DNA from: an uncultured Pelagibacteraceae bacterium
Lineage (GTDB): Bacteria; Pseudomonadota; Alphaproteobacteria; Pelagibacterales; Pelagibacteraceae
Assembly (NCBI GenBank): GCA_902569105.1
Contig: CACFTE010000005.1
Location: 1 to 64,000, forward strand
Length of the DNA: 64,000 nt
Direction of reading: 5' to 3'
In this document: positions 27,274 through 36,434 of the stretch, piece by piece
Numbering within the stretch: position 1 is the first letter of the stretch
How the letters are laid out: every line of letters starts with the position of its first letter
Made by a program: the position numbers and the translations under genes
Notes under the pieces: generated by a model
Told to the model about the DNA's origin: nothing
What the model saw: the letters and a program-made list of their open reading frames with translations, nothing else
Database searches by the model: none

Positions 27274-28752
27274 TTATGCTAGAGTTTTTCTAATTGCTTG
27301 TCTCCATCCTTGCAATAACTTATTTCTCAAAGATTTGTTAAGTTTTGGTGAAAAAACTCTATCTTTTTTCCATTTAACTTTAATTTCATTTAATGATTTG
27401 AATTCTCTAATTTGATATCCTGCTAATAGTGCAACACCTAATGCAGTAGTTTCTGAAACTTTTGGTCTCACTACTTTTAAATTAATCGTATCTGATAAAA
27501 ACTGCGCAAACCAATTGTTTGTTACCATTCCACCATCCACTTTTATTATTTTTGGTTTTAGCCCATCTTTTTTCATAGATTCAAATAAATCAAAACTTTG
27601 ATACGCAACAGATTCTACAACTGCCCTAACTAAACTTTTCCAATCACTATTCCTAGTTAGGCCTGTAATCAATCCTCTTGCTTCTGGCCTCCAATACGGC
27701 GCTCCTATTCCACTAAATGCAGGAACAACATAAACACCCTCATTATTTTTTTTTGATTTAGCAATTTGTTCAGTTTCATATGCATTATTTATCAACTTTA
27801 TTTTATCTCTCAACCATTGAACCCCAGCACCAGCTATAAATATCGAGCCTTCTAATGCATAAGTGTTTTTGCCATTCAGCGTATAGCAAATTGTGGTTAA
27901 TAATTTATTTTTAGAATAAATTTTTTTAGATCCTGTATTCATAATCACAAATGCTCCAGTTCCATATGTGCTTTTTGTTGAACCACTTTCAAAACAAGCT
28001 TGTCCAACAGCTGCTGATTGTTGATCTCCAAGAACAGCTGAAATAGGTATCTCTTTACCTAAAATTTTTTTATTTGTTGTTCCAAAATTATCTGCAGAAT
28101 TTTTTACTTTTGGTAAAATTTTGTAAGGAATTTTTAGTTTTTTTAATATCTCATCGTCCCATTTATTAGTATTAATGTTGAAAAGCATTGTCCTCGAAGC
28201 ATTAGTAGTCTCTGTTAAATGGTTATGTTCTTTAGTAAGTTTCCAAATTAAAAAAGTATCAATTGTACCAAACAATAAATTATTTGATTTTAATAATGAT
28301 TTAGTTTTTTTTACATTATCTAATATCCATTTTATTTTTGTTGCAGAAAAATATGGATCAATAAATAAACCGGTTTTCCTTCTGATTTTGCTTTCAAAAT
28401 TATTTTTTTTTAAAAATTTACAATAATTTTGTGTTCTTCTATCTTGCCAAACAATTGCATTATAAACTGGTTTTCCATTTTTTTTATTCCAAAGAACTGT
28501 TGTTTCTCTCTGATTTGTTATTCCGATAGTTAATATTTTACCTTTTAGTTGTTTTGCTTTTTGAATTACTTTTTTTAATGATAAAAGTGTAGTTTCCCAA
28601 ATCTCATTTGGATCATGTTCTACCCAGCCATTTTTAGGAAAATATTGTTTAAATTCTAGCTGATAAATAAATTTTATATTGCCACTAGTATCAAACAAAA
28701 TTGCTCTTGAAGATGTTGTTCCCTGATCAATGGCAACAAGAAATTTTTTCAC
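27274..28752 (-). CDS. glpK: Glycerol kinase
   Basis: This 492-residue FGGY kinase phosphorylates glycerol with ATP. It starts AIDQGTTSSRAILFD and contains ITNQRETTVLW, NAIVWQDRRT, YFSATKIKWILD and FSGIGAPYWRPEARG, all standard for GlpK. The gene starts 5 bases after the stop of the fused TMAO permease and is followed by gpsA after 8 bases, so it appears co-transcribed with the transporter. No glycerol facilitator gene is present in the window. Its position suggests a glycerol-containing osmolyte or phospholipid headgroup feeding the same regulon; that is an inference. Confidence 0.93.
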   Translation of the reverse strand: MKKFLVAIDQGTTSSRAILFDTSGNIKFIYQLEFKQYFPKNGWVEHDPNEIWETTLLSLKKVIQKAKQLKGKILTIGITNQRETTVLWNKKNGKPVYNAIVWQDRRTQNYCKFLKKNNFESKIRRKTGLFIDPYFSATKIKWILDNVKKTKSLLKSNNLLFGTIDTFLIWKLTKEHNHLTETTNASRTMLFNINTNKWDDEILKKLKIPYKILPKVKNSADNFGTTNKKILGKEIPISAVLGDQQSAAVGQACFESGSTKSTYGTGAFVIMNTGSKKIYSKNKLLTTICYTLNGKNTYALEGSIFIAGAGVQWLRDKIKLINNAYETEQIAKSKKNNEGVYVVPAFSGIGAPYWRPEARGLITGLTRNSDWKSLVRAVVESVAYQSFDLFESMKKDGLKPKIIKVDGGMVTNNWFAQFLSDTINLKVVRPKVSETTALGVALLAGYQIREFKSLNEIKVKWKKDRVFSPKLNKSLRNKLLQGWRQAIRKTLA

Positions 28753-28757
28753 AGAGT

Positions 28758-30911
28758 TTAATCAATGCCTAGGTGTTTTTTTCTTTGTCCTACCCAAGTT
28801 CTAATCAAGTTATCAAATATCAAACCTATAAATGCTACACAAATACCAAGAGTTAATCCTATTCCAGCTCCATTTTTATCTGAAAGAGCTTTAAGGATGT
28901 ATTGTCCCAAATCTTCTGTTCCTATAAATGCTCCTATTATCACCATAAACAAAGCAAAAACTATAGTTTGATTAAGACCAAGCATCATATGTGGAAATGC
29001 TAATGGAAATTCTATTTTTGTTAATCTTTGGAATTTATTTACTCCTGACATTGTTGCCGCATCGTGTAGACCTGCTGGAACACTTCTTAATCCTTCAATT
29101 GTATATCTTGTTGCAGGTATTGTTGCGTAAACTATAACAGCTATCAATACAGATGTATCAGTGATTCCAAAAAGCATCATAACTGGTATCAAATAAACAA
29201 AAGAGGGGAATGTTTGAAATATATCGCATACACCAAGCATAAAAGCAGCTGCACGTTTGCTTTGGAAACATAAAGTTCCAACTGTAAATCCAATTGCACA
29301 AGACATAATTACTCCAAAAGTTGCCATGTACGTTGTAACCAAGGCTCTATCCCACCACGGGCTTAAAGCTATAAATAAAGTTAATCCAAAAACAACTAAA
29401 GCGGAACGAATTCCACCAATTAAATATCCCGCTCCTACAACTAAAACTAAGGTAGCTACTGCCGGCATTCTTAAATATAAAGCTCGCATTGGCTGAAGGA
29501 CTTCAACAATCAGCCAGGTATTAAATGCTTTTATATATACAAAAAAAGTATCAAAAATCCAGTCAACACCTTTATTCCAAAAATCTGCTGTTGATATTCC
29601 CTTATTATGTGGAACTTCAAATAAATAATTAAATGTATCTTTGAATATAAAAGTTCCAACATAAGCAAGTATAATTCCTATAATTACTGATGCGCCAAAA
29701 AATAAAGAATTTTTATTTCTTTGGTAGAATGTAAGATTTCCAAAATAATCTGTTTGTTTATTCGCCCAAGCTAAAGACATTTTATCTAAAAGAATTGCAA
29801 TTAAACTAATACATAGTCCTGCCTCTAAAGCTAATCCAATATTTAATTGGTTTAAAGCTAATAATAAATTAAATCCTAAACCTTTTGCACCTATAAAGGC
29901 CGAAATAACAGCCATAGAAAAACAAACCATGATTACTTGGTTCACCCCTATTAGGATATCTCTTCGTGCAGTTGGAATTAAAACTTTTGTCATCAATTGC
30001 CAATTATTACATCCGCTCATTCTGCCTGCTTCGATTACTTCTGGAGGTACTGCTCTTAGACCCAATAAAGTTAAAAGTATCATTGGGGGAACAGCAACAA
30101 TCATAGTTATAATTACAGCGGCATGATCTCCTACTCCAAAAAGAACAAGTGCTGGGACTAATACTGCATATTGTGGCATTGTTTGCATAACTAGAAGTAT
30201 GGGATATAACGCTTTTTCAACACGTTTACTTTTATATGCTGCTACACCTAATCCTAAACCAAATATAAATGACAATGGTGCTGCTACTAATATAAATGAT
30301 AGCGTTTGCATAGATGGCTTCCACTGACCAAATATAGAAATATAAACCATTACTAAACCAGCAAATATAGCTAAACCCTTGCCACTTAATTTGTATGCAA
30401 GTATAGCGAAACCAGCGGCAACAATTGTCCAAGGTAGACCTGGTAACTCTGCCCAAGGATTTTTATCAATCCAATCCCAGCTAGTAAACGCTACAATTGT
30501 TTCAAGTCCACCTAATAAAGTTTCTCTAATTAAAAATATTAAAAATGTCATAAATGAAGTTAAGGTTCTTGATATTTCTAATACTAGTGGTCTAGTTTTA
30601 TATTCTTGTGTATCTTCATTCCAAAATTCCATTGGCATCCACTCATTCATTAAAAAAAATAATGAATCATTGATCCAAATAGGTAGCCATCCAAGAAGTG
30701 GTGGTAGTCTCCAAAATACATCAAAAGCGTAATACCTTACTTCTTTACCTAAAAAAACATATGTACTTTGATTTGGGTCTTTTACAAATTCTGCTTGTCC
30801 TCTTATAAATTTGTATGTTTCAGGAACATCGATAGAAAAACATAAAGCAAAAAATATGATTAATAAAAATAACCATTGAAATAATTTTGGATATTTTTTT
30901 AAGTAATCCAT
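28758..30911 (-). CDS. tmoW: TMAO/betaine ABC transporter, fused double permease (TmoW-like)
   Basis: This 717-residue inner-membrane protein contains two complete ProW-type permease domains. Each has its own EAA-type loop: VPPEVIEAGRMSGCNN in the first and VPAGLHDAATMSGVNK in the second. An N-terminal membrane span and a central ~130-residue linker with further hydrophobic segments separate them, so one chain supplies both halves of the channel. The ATPase gene ends 3 bases upstream. With the binding protein at 33023 and tmm/tdm nearby, this matches the TmoXWV TMAO system described in Ruegeria and SAR11. Choline or glycine betaine may also be carried. Confidence 0.85.
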   Translation of the reverse strand: MDYLKKYPKLFQWLFLLIIFFALCFSIDVPETYKFIRGQAEFVKDPNQSTYVFLGKEVRYYAFDVFWRLPPLLGWLPIWINDSLFFLMNEWMPMEFWNEDTQEYKTRPLVLEISRTLTSFMTFLIFLIRETLLGGLETIVAFTSWDWIDKNPWAELPGLPWTIVAAGFAILAYKLSGKGLAIFAGLVMVYISIFGQWKPSMQTLSFILVAAPLSFIFGLGLGVAAYKSKRVEKALYPILLVMQTMPQYAVLVPALVLFGVGDHAAVIITMIVAVPPMILLTLLGLRAVPPEVIEAGRMSGCNNWQLMTKVLIPTARRDILIGVNQVIMVCFSMAVISAFIGAKGLGFNLLLALNQLNIGLALEAGLCISLIAILLDKMSLAWANKQTDYFGNLTFYQRNKNSLFFGASVIIGIILAYVGTFIFKDTFNYLFEVPHNKGISTADFWNKGVDWIFDTFFVYIKAFNTWLIVEVLQPMRALYLRMPAVATLVLVVGAGYLIGGIRSALVVFGLTLFIALSPWWDRALVTTYMATFGVIMSCAIGFTVGTLCFQSKRAAAFMLGVCDIFQTFPSFVYLIPVMMLFGITDTSVLIAVIVYATIPATRYTIEGLRSVPAGLHDAATMSGVNKFQRLTKIEFPLAFPHMMLGLNQTIVFALFMVIIGAFIGTEDLGQYILKALSDKNGAGIGLTLGICVAFIGLIFDNLIRTWVGQRKKHLGID

Positions 30912-30914
30912 ATT

Positions 30915-31946
30915 TTAATTACTATTTTTTCTTCCTCCAAAAACTGTGTTAATTATTTTTGTAGGATTGATAGAACCGATTACTTTATTGTTTTCATCTG
31001 TAACGGCCACTGATTTTTCTTGAGAAAGAATTTTTTCAGCCACATTTTCTATGACTTCATCTTTTGAAACCTTTAAATCACCTACATCCTCTGTAATTGA
31101 TGTATCCATTACATCTTCTATTAATAAAACTTTTTCTCTTGGCACTTCTTCAGTGAATTTTCTCACATATTCAGTCGCAGGATTTAAAACAATTTTTGCA
31201 GGAGTGTCTAATTGCTCAATTATACCATCTTTCATAATTGCAATACGGTCAGCAAGTTTTAAAGCTTCATCAAAATCATGCGTAATAAACATAATTGTTT
31301 TTTGTAATTTTTCCTGAAGTCTTAAAAACTCATCTTGCATTTCTTTACGAATTAAAGGGTCTAATGCAGAAAAAGGTTCATCTAAAAACCATATATCAGG
31401 TTCCACTGCTAAGGATCTTGCTATTCCTACCCTTTGCTGTTGACCACCTGAAAGTTCTCTTGGAAAATAATTTTCTCTTCCATCTAGGCCAACTAATTTA
31501 ACCATATCCATTGCTTTGCTAATACTATCTTCAGTTTTAATTCCCTTAATTTGAAGTGGAAAGGCAATATTTTCAACTACTGTTTTATGAGGCAGCAAAG
31601 CAAAACTTTGAAAAACCATTCCCATTTTATTTCTTCTAAGGTCTATAAGTTCTTTATTATTTAATTTTAGAAGATCCTGACCTTCAATAAAAATTTTTCC
31701 ACCTGTTGCATCTGTCAATCTGGATATACATCTTAACAATGTTGATTTGCCTGAACCTGATAGGCCCATTACGACCAACATTTCTCCTTTTGAAACTTCA
31801 AATGAAGCATTATTGACACCCACAATGCATCCATTATCTTGGAAAGTTCTAGCATCAACATTACCATTTGATTCTTGAAGCATTTTTTCTGCATTTGCTC
31901 CGAAAATTTTATAAACATTCTCACATTTAATAACTGGTTCTGACAT
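30915..31946 (-). CDS. tmoV: TMAO/betaine ABC transporter ATP-binding protein (TmoV-like)
   Basis: This 343-residue ATPase has Walker A GLSGSGKST (61-69), signature LSGGQQQR (165-172) and Walker B IWFLDEPFSALD (185-196). The C-terminal ~70 residues form a CBS-like regulatory extension, as in ProV/OpuAA, which can sense ionic strength. It is followed after 3 bases by the fused permease. It is the only betaine-type ATPase in the window, so it may also power the ATPase-less importer at 3633-5594. Confidence 0.87.
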   Translation of the reverse strand: MSEPVIKCENVYKIFGANAEKMLQESNGNVDARTFQDNGCIVGVNNASFEVSKGEMLVVMGLSGSGKSTLLRCISRLTDATGGKIFIEGQDLLKLNNKELIDLRRNKMGMVFQSFALLPHKTVVENIAFPLQIKGIKTEDSISKAMDMVKLVGLDGRENYFPRELSGGQQQRVGIARSLAVEPDIWFLDEPFSALDPLIRKEMQDEFLRLQEKLQKTIMFITHDFDEALKLADRIAIMKDGIIEQLDTPAKIVLNPATEYVRKFTEEVPREKVLLIEDVMDTSITEDVGDLKVSKDEVIENVAEKILSQEKSVAVTDENNKVIGSINPTKIINTVFGGRKNSN

Positions 31947-32010
31947 AAATTATTAATTAAATTATATGAAATTAATATAAAATTAAATCTATTTAATTAG
32001 TATTTTCCCC

Positions 32011-32562
32011 CTAAAAGTTTTTTATAAAATATACCCTTGTATCAATACCAGTACTTAAAAAGCTTAATGCTTCTCCACTAACAGTAATTGACTCGTTTAC
32101 TCCTACATTATCTCCACTTACAGTAAAGCCAGCAAAACATTTATTTTCTTCTTTATCCCATTTTACATATGTATCATCTATTTTATTTCCATTTATTGTA
32201 TAAATTTCATGCGCTCTAAAATTTAAAAAATTTGCACCCATAATCGCACGTTGTGGTATAAGTTTTGTTGCTTTGCAAACCTGCTCGTAAATATCATCTG
32301 TTAGTTTGTAGTGATCTGTACCATCAAAAGTTACTAATATCCCTGATGGAAGTTTTGATATTAATTCACTAAGTTTTTTTTCTTGTGCAATTCTCTCTTC
32401 CTCTATTTTCATTTTTTCTACTAATTCATCACCTTCCCCAAACATGACATTTAAAATAAAAAAAAATGAAATTACTATAATTGTTACTATGACTAAGCCT
32501 GCAAACTGTCTGAAAAATTCTGGTAATTCTTTAATTCTATTTTGGTAATTTTCTTTTAACAT
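32011..32562 (-). CDS. Membrane-anchored protein of unknown function
   Basis: About 183 residues with one transmembrane helix near the N-terminus (LVIVTIIVISFFFILNVMF), a short charged coiled-coil-like stretch (KMKIEEERIAQEKKL), and a soluble domain ending IDTRVYFIKNF that is predicted to face the periplasm. I do not recognise the domain. The ATG at 32562 is chosen because it overlaps the MORN gene stop (TAATG); an upstream in-frame ATG at 32589 would overlap that gene by 28 bases. It sits inside the tmo operon between the MORN protein and the ATPase. Confidence 0.6.
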   Translation of the reverse strand: MLKENYQNRIKELPEFFRQFAGLVIVTIIVISFFFILNVMFGEGDELVEKMKIEEERIAQEKKLSELISKLPSGILVTFDGTDHYKLTDDIYEQVCKATKLIPQRAIMGANFLNFRAHEIYTINGNKIDDTYVKWDKEENKCFAGFTVSGDNVGVNESITVSGEALSFLSTGIDTRVYFIKNF

Positions 32563-32939
32563 TATTCTTGTAACTTTCCATTTTGCCAAATTCCAGATTT
32601 TTGCGATCCATCAGACCAAGTAAAGGTGCCCTTGCCATTCATAAAACCATTAGCCCATTCTCCTTCATATGTTGATCCATCTGGAAAAGTTAGCACACCT
32701 ATGCCGCTCCATTCACTATTCTTGAATTCGCCTTTATAAATATATCCGTTAGGCCAAGTCTCAACTCCTTGGCCATTTTTTTTTGTACCTACCCACTCAC
32801 CTTCATAAGTTGTTTTATCTGTATAAACCCATTTACCATAACCATTTTCGCAATTTCCCTCCTTGCATCCAGTACTACGAGCTAATGCAACAGATGAGAT
32901 GAATAAACTTAAAATAATGCTTATAAGAATTTTTTTCAT
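32562..32939 (-). CDS. Secreted MORN-repeat protein
   Basis: This 125-residue protein has a signal peptide (MKKILISIILSLFISSVALA) and then four MORN-type repeats of ~23 residues, each with a YxGEW/WxNGxxYxG pattern (TTYEGEW, YIYKGEF, STYEGEW). MORN repeats form a beta-sheet scaffold that can bind lipid or protein. It is probably periplasmic or surface-exposed. The gene lies between the TMAO binding protein (behind a strong terminator) and a membrane-anchored protein whose start overlaps it. Any function in transport is unproven. Confidence 0.8.
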   Translation of the reverse strand: MKKILISIILSLFISSVALARSTGCKEGNCENGYGKWVYTDKTTYEGEWVGTKKNGQGVETWPNGYIYKGEFKNSEWSGIGVLTFPDGSTYEGEWANGFMNGKGTFTWSDGSQKSGIWQNGKLQE

Positions 32940-32963
32940 TTTATTATTTTACACATTATTGAT

Positions 32964-33001
32964 AAAAAAAAAATCCCCCCCAACATGGTCGGGGGAGATT
33001 T
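32964..33001 (-). terminator. Strong intrinsic terminator after the TMAO binding-protein gene
   Basis: On the minus strand a 14-base stem (AAATCTCCCCCGAC with GTTGGGGGGGATTT, two G-U wobbles) and loop CAT are followed by a run of ten T residues (32973-32964). It lies about 20 bases after the binding-protein stop, inside the tmo operon. Readthrough would feed the MORN, tmoV, tmoW, glpK and gpsA genes, so the binding protein should be expressed far above the rest. Confidence 0.85.
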
Positions 33002-33022
33002 CTAAAATTTATTAGCTAAACC

Positions 33023-33970
33023 TTATTTAGTAAAAGCTTGCCAAACTTTCTTGTTATCTTTCAGCCATTTTTTAGCTGCATCTTCGTGAGTCATTTTGTC
33101 AACATCAACTAAAGCTGCCATTGCACCAATTTGACTTGTTGAAAACGAAAGTTTTTTGAACATTGCTGCCGCTTTTGGATGAGTTTTTGGAAAGTCAGCA
33201 TTTACTGCTTTTTTCAAATAACCATCTGGCGAACCACATTTTCCATCTCCACCATCTTCTGGTCTACAACCAGCTGTATATGGAGGAAAGTCTATAAATG
33301 TAAAACCAGCACCATCTGTAAAGTTAGGTGTCCAGTTAAAGATGATTGTTCCTCTTCCTTCTTTTTCAGCAGCTGCTAATTCCGCCCAAAGTGCATCCGC
33401 ACTTCCAGCAAATTTAACCCACCAAAGATCTCCTAAACCTAAAGCGTCAACCCTTTGTGGAATTAAGTCACCGTGCCAAGTTTGTGGACCTTCCAACATT
33501 CTTCCTTTTCCATCCGGAGAGTCAGGTGTTGTAAAGTTTTTTGCACAGTCAGGATTTTTTAAAGCAGTCCAGTCTGGTAGACCTGGGCATAATCCTTTTT
33601 CTGCAACCCAATTAGGATATCCCATATCCTCAAGTGTTCTTGCTTCATGGTCACCCCAATCAAGCAATCCACCTTTATCTAGAGCTGTTGTGAATGATTT
33701 ACCAAAAGCAGATTCCCATACCTCGTGAGATATAGTAACGTCACCAATTCTAATTGACTCGTATACTGCTTGTGAGTCAGCATTTACGTATTTTACGTTA
33801 TTACCCATGCTTTCCATAATTCCACCGATAACGTAAGCCATTACAATTTGACTTGACCAGTTATGAGTTGGGATTACGATGGGCTTTTTACTATCTGCCG
33901 AGTTAGCAATTCCAGCAAAAGAAACAGCTGAAATTATTACTGCAGATAAAAATGATATTATTTTTCTCAT
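33023..33970 (-). CDS. tmoX: TMAO/betaine ABC transporter substrate-binding protein (TmoX-like)
   Basis: About 315 residues with a signal peptide ending FAGIANSA and an OpuAC-type ligand domain starting PIVIPTHNWSSQIVM. Several Trp residues (HNWS, HEVWES, FNWTPNFTDG) are placed as in TMAO and betaine binders. The ATG at 33970 is chosen because AAAGGGG stands 5 bases before it; a longer frame from 34030 lacks a site. The gene is divergent from tdm across 123 bases and followed by a strong terminator. Ligand by context: TMAO, with glycine betaine or choline as alternatives. Confidence 0.88.
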   Translation of the reverse strand: MRKIISFLSAVIISAVSFAGIANSADSKKPIVIPTHNWSSQIVMAYVIGGIMESMGNNVKYVNADSQAVYESIRIGDVTISHEVWESAFGKSFTTALDKGGLLDWGDHEARTLEDMGYPNWVAEKGLCPGLPDWTALKNPDCAKNFTTPDSPDGKGRMLEGPQTWHGDLIPQRVDALGLGDLWWVKFAGSADALWAELAAAEKEGRGTIIFNWTPNFTDGAGFTFIDFPPYTAGCRPEDGGDGKCGSPDGYLKKAVNADFPKTHPKAAAMFKKLSFSTSQIGAMAALVDVDKMTHEDAAKKWLKDNKKVWQAFTK

Positions 33971-34093
33971 TTTTCCCCTTTCCTTAATATTAAGTAAGTT
34001 AATTAAAAGCATTATTGGTAAAAAGATCAATCAATATTTTTATATATAAAAATTATAAATAGTTTTATATTATTATTTAAATATAAGCATTTA
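33971..34093. promoter_or_regulatory. Divergent control region between tmoX and tdm
   Basis: This 123-base, very A+T-rich spacer has a TTAATATTAA palindrome near 33984 close to the tmoX side. It must hold promoters for uptake and demethylation of TMAO, and it is the likeliest binding region for the winged-helix protein encoded just after tdm. Confidence 0.4.
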
Positions 34094-36430
34094 ATGAAAA
34101 CAAGTTTTGATATCAAAGAACCGGGATTAAATGTCTTACCACCTGGAGTTGAGCGTCATGTAATTAATGGTGGAGGACTAACCGGCTTACAAATTTTTCC
34201 TGATGATGAAATTGAAATCATTAATGATGAAGGAAATCAAGTTTGTGAAATTGTTGTATTTGATAAAAATGGAAAATCTGATCTTGGAATATTAAATCTT
34301 AAAGAAAATTCAAAAAATTCGGAAATAAAAAAAATCTTAACTAGCAAAAATGAGAGTTCTTTAATTGCAAACCACCAACTTAAAAAAAGAAATTTAGATA
34401 TTACAAAGTCAAAATCTTCATTGATTTTTAGTAAAGACTCAATTTCAGGCGATAAAATTAATTTTAAATCAAAAGATAAGTGTTACGTTATTTTTGCCGC
34501 TCCAGGAGAAGATATGTTGGTACACGAACAAAATCCTGTAACAGATTTAACAATATTTATTAAAAGAGCAAATGTAATAAATGATAAAGAATTATCTGTA
34601 ATTCCAGATCCTGTATACGATCCAAAGCATGAACAGAATATTGATAGAACTACAGCAATTTCATATGAAGTAAAAGAAGGAGACTATATTCAAGTTATTA
34701 CACCAACTGGGAGACAATGCTCTGACTTTGTAGCATTTGATACTCAAAAATTAGATAAAAAAATAGAAAAAGGATTGGACTGGCAAACTACAAGGACTTT
34801 TATGGGTCATACTTTTCCAGGACCAGGTTTATTTTCGAAATTTTATGATACTGATCATCAGCCATTAGTAGAAGTTATAAGAGATACAGTTGGAAGACAC
34901 GATACTTTCAATTTGGCATGTACCTCAAAATATTATGAAGATGCAGGTTATTTTGGACATGCAAATTGCTCAGATAATTTAAGTAATGCAATGGAGCAAT
35001 ATGGAGTTCAAAGAAAAAAAGGTTGGCATGCAATAAACTTATTTTTTAATACTTCAGCAGGCGGATTAAACTCTGTGCTATCTGATGAATCTTTTGCAAG
35101 GCCTGGAGATTATGTTTTATTTAAAGCTTTGAAAGATATAACTGTTGGTACTTCAGCATGTCCAAGTGATATTGATGCATGTAATTCATGGAATCCTACA
35201 GATATTTTTGTTAGAACTTATGACGGAAAAAAAGAATTTAAAAAATCTTTTGCATTTAGAATGAAAACAGATTCAGAAAAAAAACTTACCAAACACTCTG
35301 GTTTCTATGAAAGAACATCTAAACTTACTAGAAATTTTGTAGACGCAAGAGGTTTTTGGTTACCAAATGATTATACGAAAAGTGGTTTGGTTAATGAATA
35401 CAACGCATGTAGGGAGCAAGCTGTATTAATTGACCTATCTTCTCTAAGAAAATTTGAAATTTTAGGACCAGATGCAGAAGAATTAATGAATTACACTCTA
35501 ACAAGAAATATTAAAAAACTTTCTGTAGGACAAGTTGTGTATTCAGCAATGTGTTATGAAAATGGAATGATGTTTGATGATGGAACTTTATTAAAATTAA
35601 GTGACACTGGTTATAGATGGATATGTGGTGATGAATACGGTGGAGAATGGTTAAAAGAAGTTGCGAAGAAAAAAAATTACAAAGTAATCATTAAAAATTC
35701 AACTGATCAAATTAGCAACGTTTCTATTCAGGGTCCAAATAGTAGAAAAATTTTAAATAAATTAATATTTACTCCTCCAACTCAGCCAACAATTGATGAG
35801 CTGCAATGGTTCAGATTTACTATATGCAGAATGGATGATTTAAATGGCATTCCCTTAGTGATATCTAGAACTGGATATACAGGCGAATTAGGTTATGAGG
35901 TTTGGTGCCACCCTAAAGATGCTCCTAAAGTTTGGGATAAATTAATGGATGCAGGAAAAAATGACGGATTAATTCCAGCAGGGTTTGCTGCATTAGACAA
36001 ACTTAGAATAGAAGCTGGTTTAATACTATTTGGAAATGAATTTGATGGTCAACAAGATCCTTTTGAGGCAGGCATTGGTTTTGCAGTTCCTTTAAAAACA
36101 AAAGAAGATGATTTTATTGGAAAAAAAGTTTTAGTTGAAAGAAAAGCAAACCCACAAAAAAAATTGGTCGGTCTTGAATTGATTGCTAAAGAACCTGCTG
36201 CACATGGAGATTGTGTTCATGTGGGAAGAGCACAAATTGGAATAGTTACAAGCGCATGTTTTTCAACAATTCTTAATAAAAATATCGCATTATGTAGAAT
36301 TGATCCTCAATACTCAGACATTGGCACTGAAGTAGAAGTAGGTAAAATTGATGGTCATCAAAAAAGAATTTCTGCTAAAGTAGTTAGATTTCCATTCTAC
36401 GATCCAGACAAAACAAAAGTAAGATCATAA
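34094..36430 (+). CDS. tdm: Trimethylamine N-oxide demethylase
   Basis: This 778-residue fusion has an N-terminal DUF1989-type domain repeated over ~1-160 and ~180-390, then a GcvT domain from ~405. That architecture is the signature of Tdm, which cleaves TMAO to dimethylamine and formaldehyde and can pass the carbon to THF. Cys276 (NLACTSKYY), Cys292 (HANCSDN), Cys356 (GTSACPSD) and Cys363 lie where the metal site of the first domain is expected. The GcvT part has VISRTGYTGELGYEV. The tmm, tmo and regulator genes nearby support the call. The 3' gene follows after 4 bases. Confidence 0.93.
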   Translation: MKTSFDIKEPGLNVLPPGVERHVINGGGLTGLQIFPDDEIEIINDEGNQVCEIVVFDKNGKSDLGILNLKENSKNSEIKKILTSKNESSLIANHQLKKRNLDITKSKSSLIFSKDSISGDKINFKSKDKCYVIFAAPGEDMLVHEQNPVTDLTIFIKRANVINDKELSVIPDPVYDPKHEQNIDRTTAISYEVKEGDYIQVITPTGRQCSDFVAFDTQKLDKKIEKGLDWQTTRTFMGHTFPGPGLFSKFYDTDHQPLVEVIRDTVGRHDTFNLACTSKYYEDAGYFGHANCSDNLSNAMEQYGVQRKKGWHAINLFFNTSAGGLNSVLSDESFARPGDYVLFKALKDITVGTSACPSDIDACNSWNPTDIFVRTYDGKKEFKKSFAFRMKTDSEKKLTKHSGFYERTSKLTRNFVDARGFWLPNDYTKSGLVNEYNACREQAVLIDLSSLRKFEILGPDAEELMNYTLTRNIKKLSVGQVVYSAMCYENGMMFDDGTLLKLSDTGYRWICGDEYGGEWLKEVAKKKNYKVIIKNSTDQISNVSIQGPNSRKILNKLIFTPPTQPTIDELQWFRFTICRMDDLNGIPLVISRTGYTGELGYEVWCHPKDAPKVWDKLMDAGKNDGLIPAGFAALDKLRIEAGLILFGNEFDGQQDPFEAGIGFAVPLKTKEDDFIGKKVLVERKANPQKKLVGLELIAKEPAAHGDCVHVGRAQIGIVTSACFSTILNKNIALCRIDPQYSDIGTEVEVGKIDGHQKRISAKVVRFPFYDPDKTKVRS

Positions 36431-36434
36431 ATTA

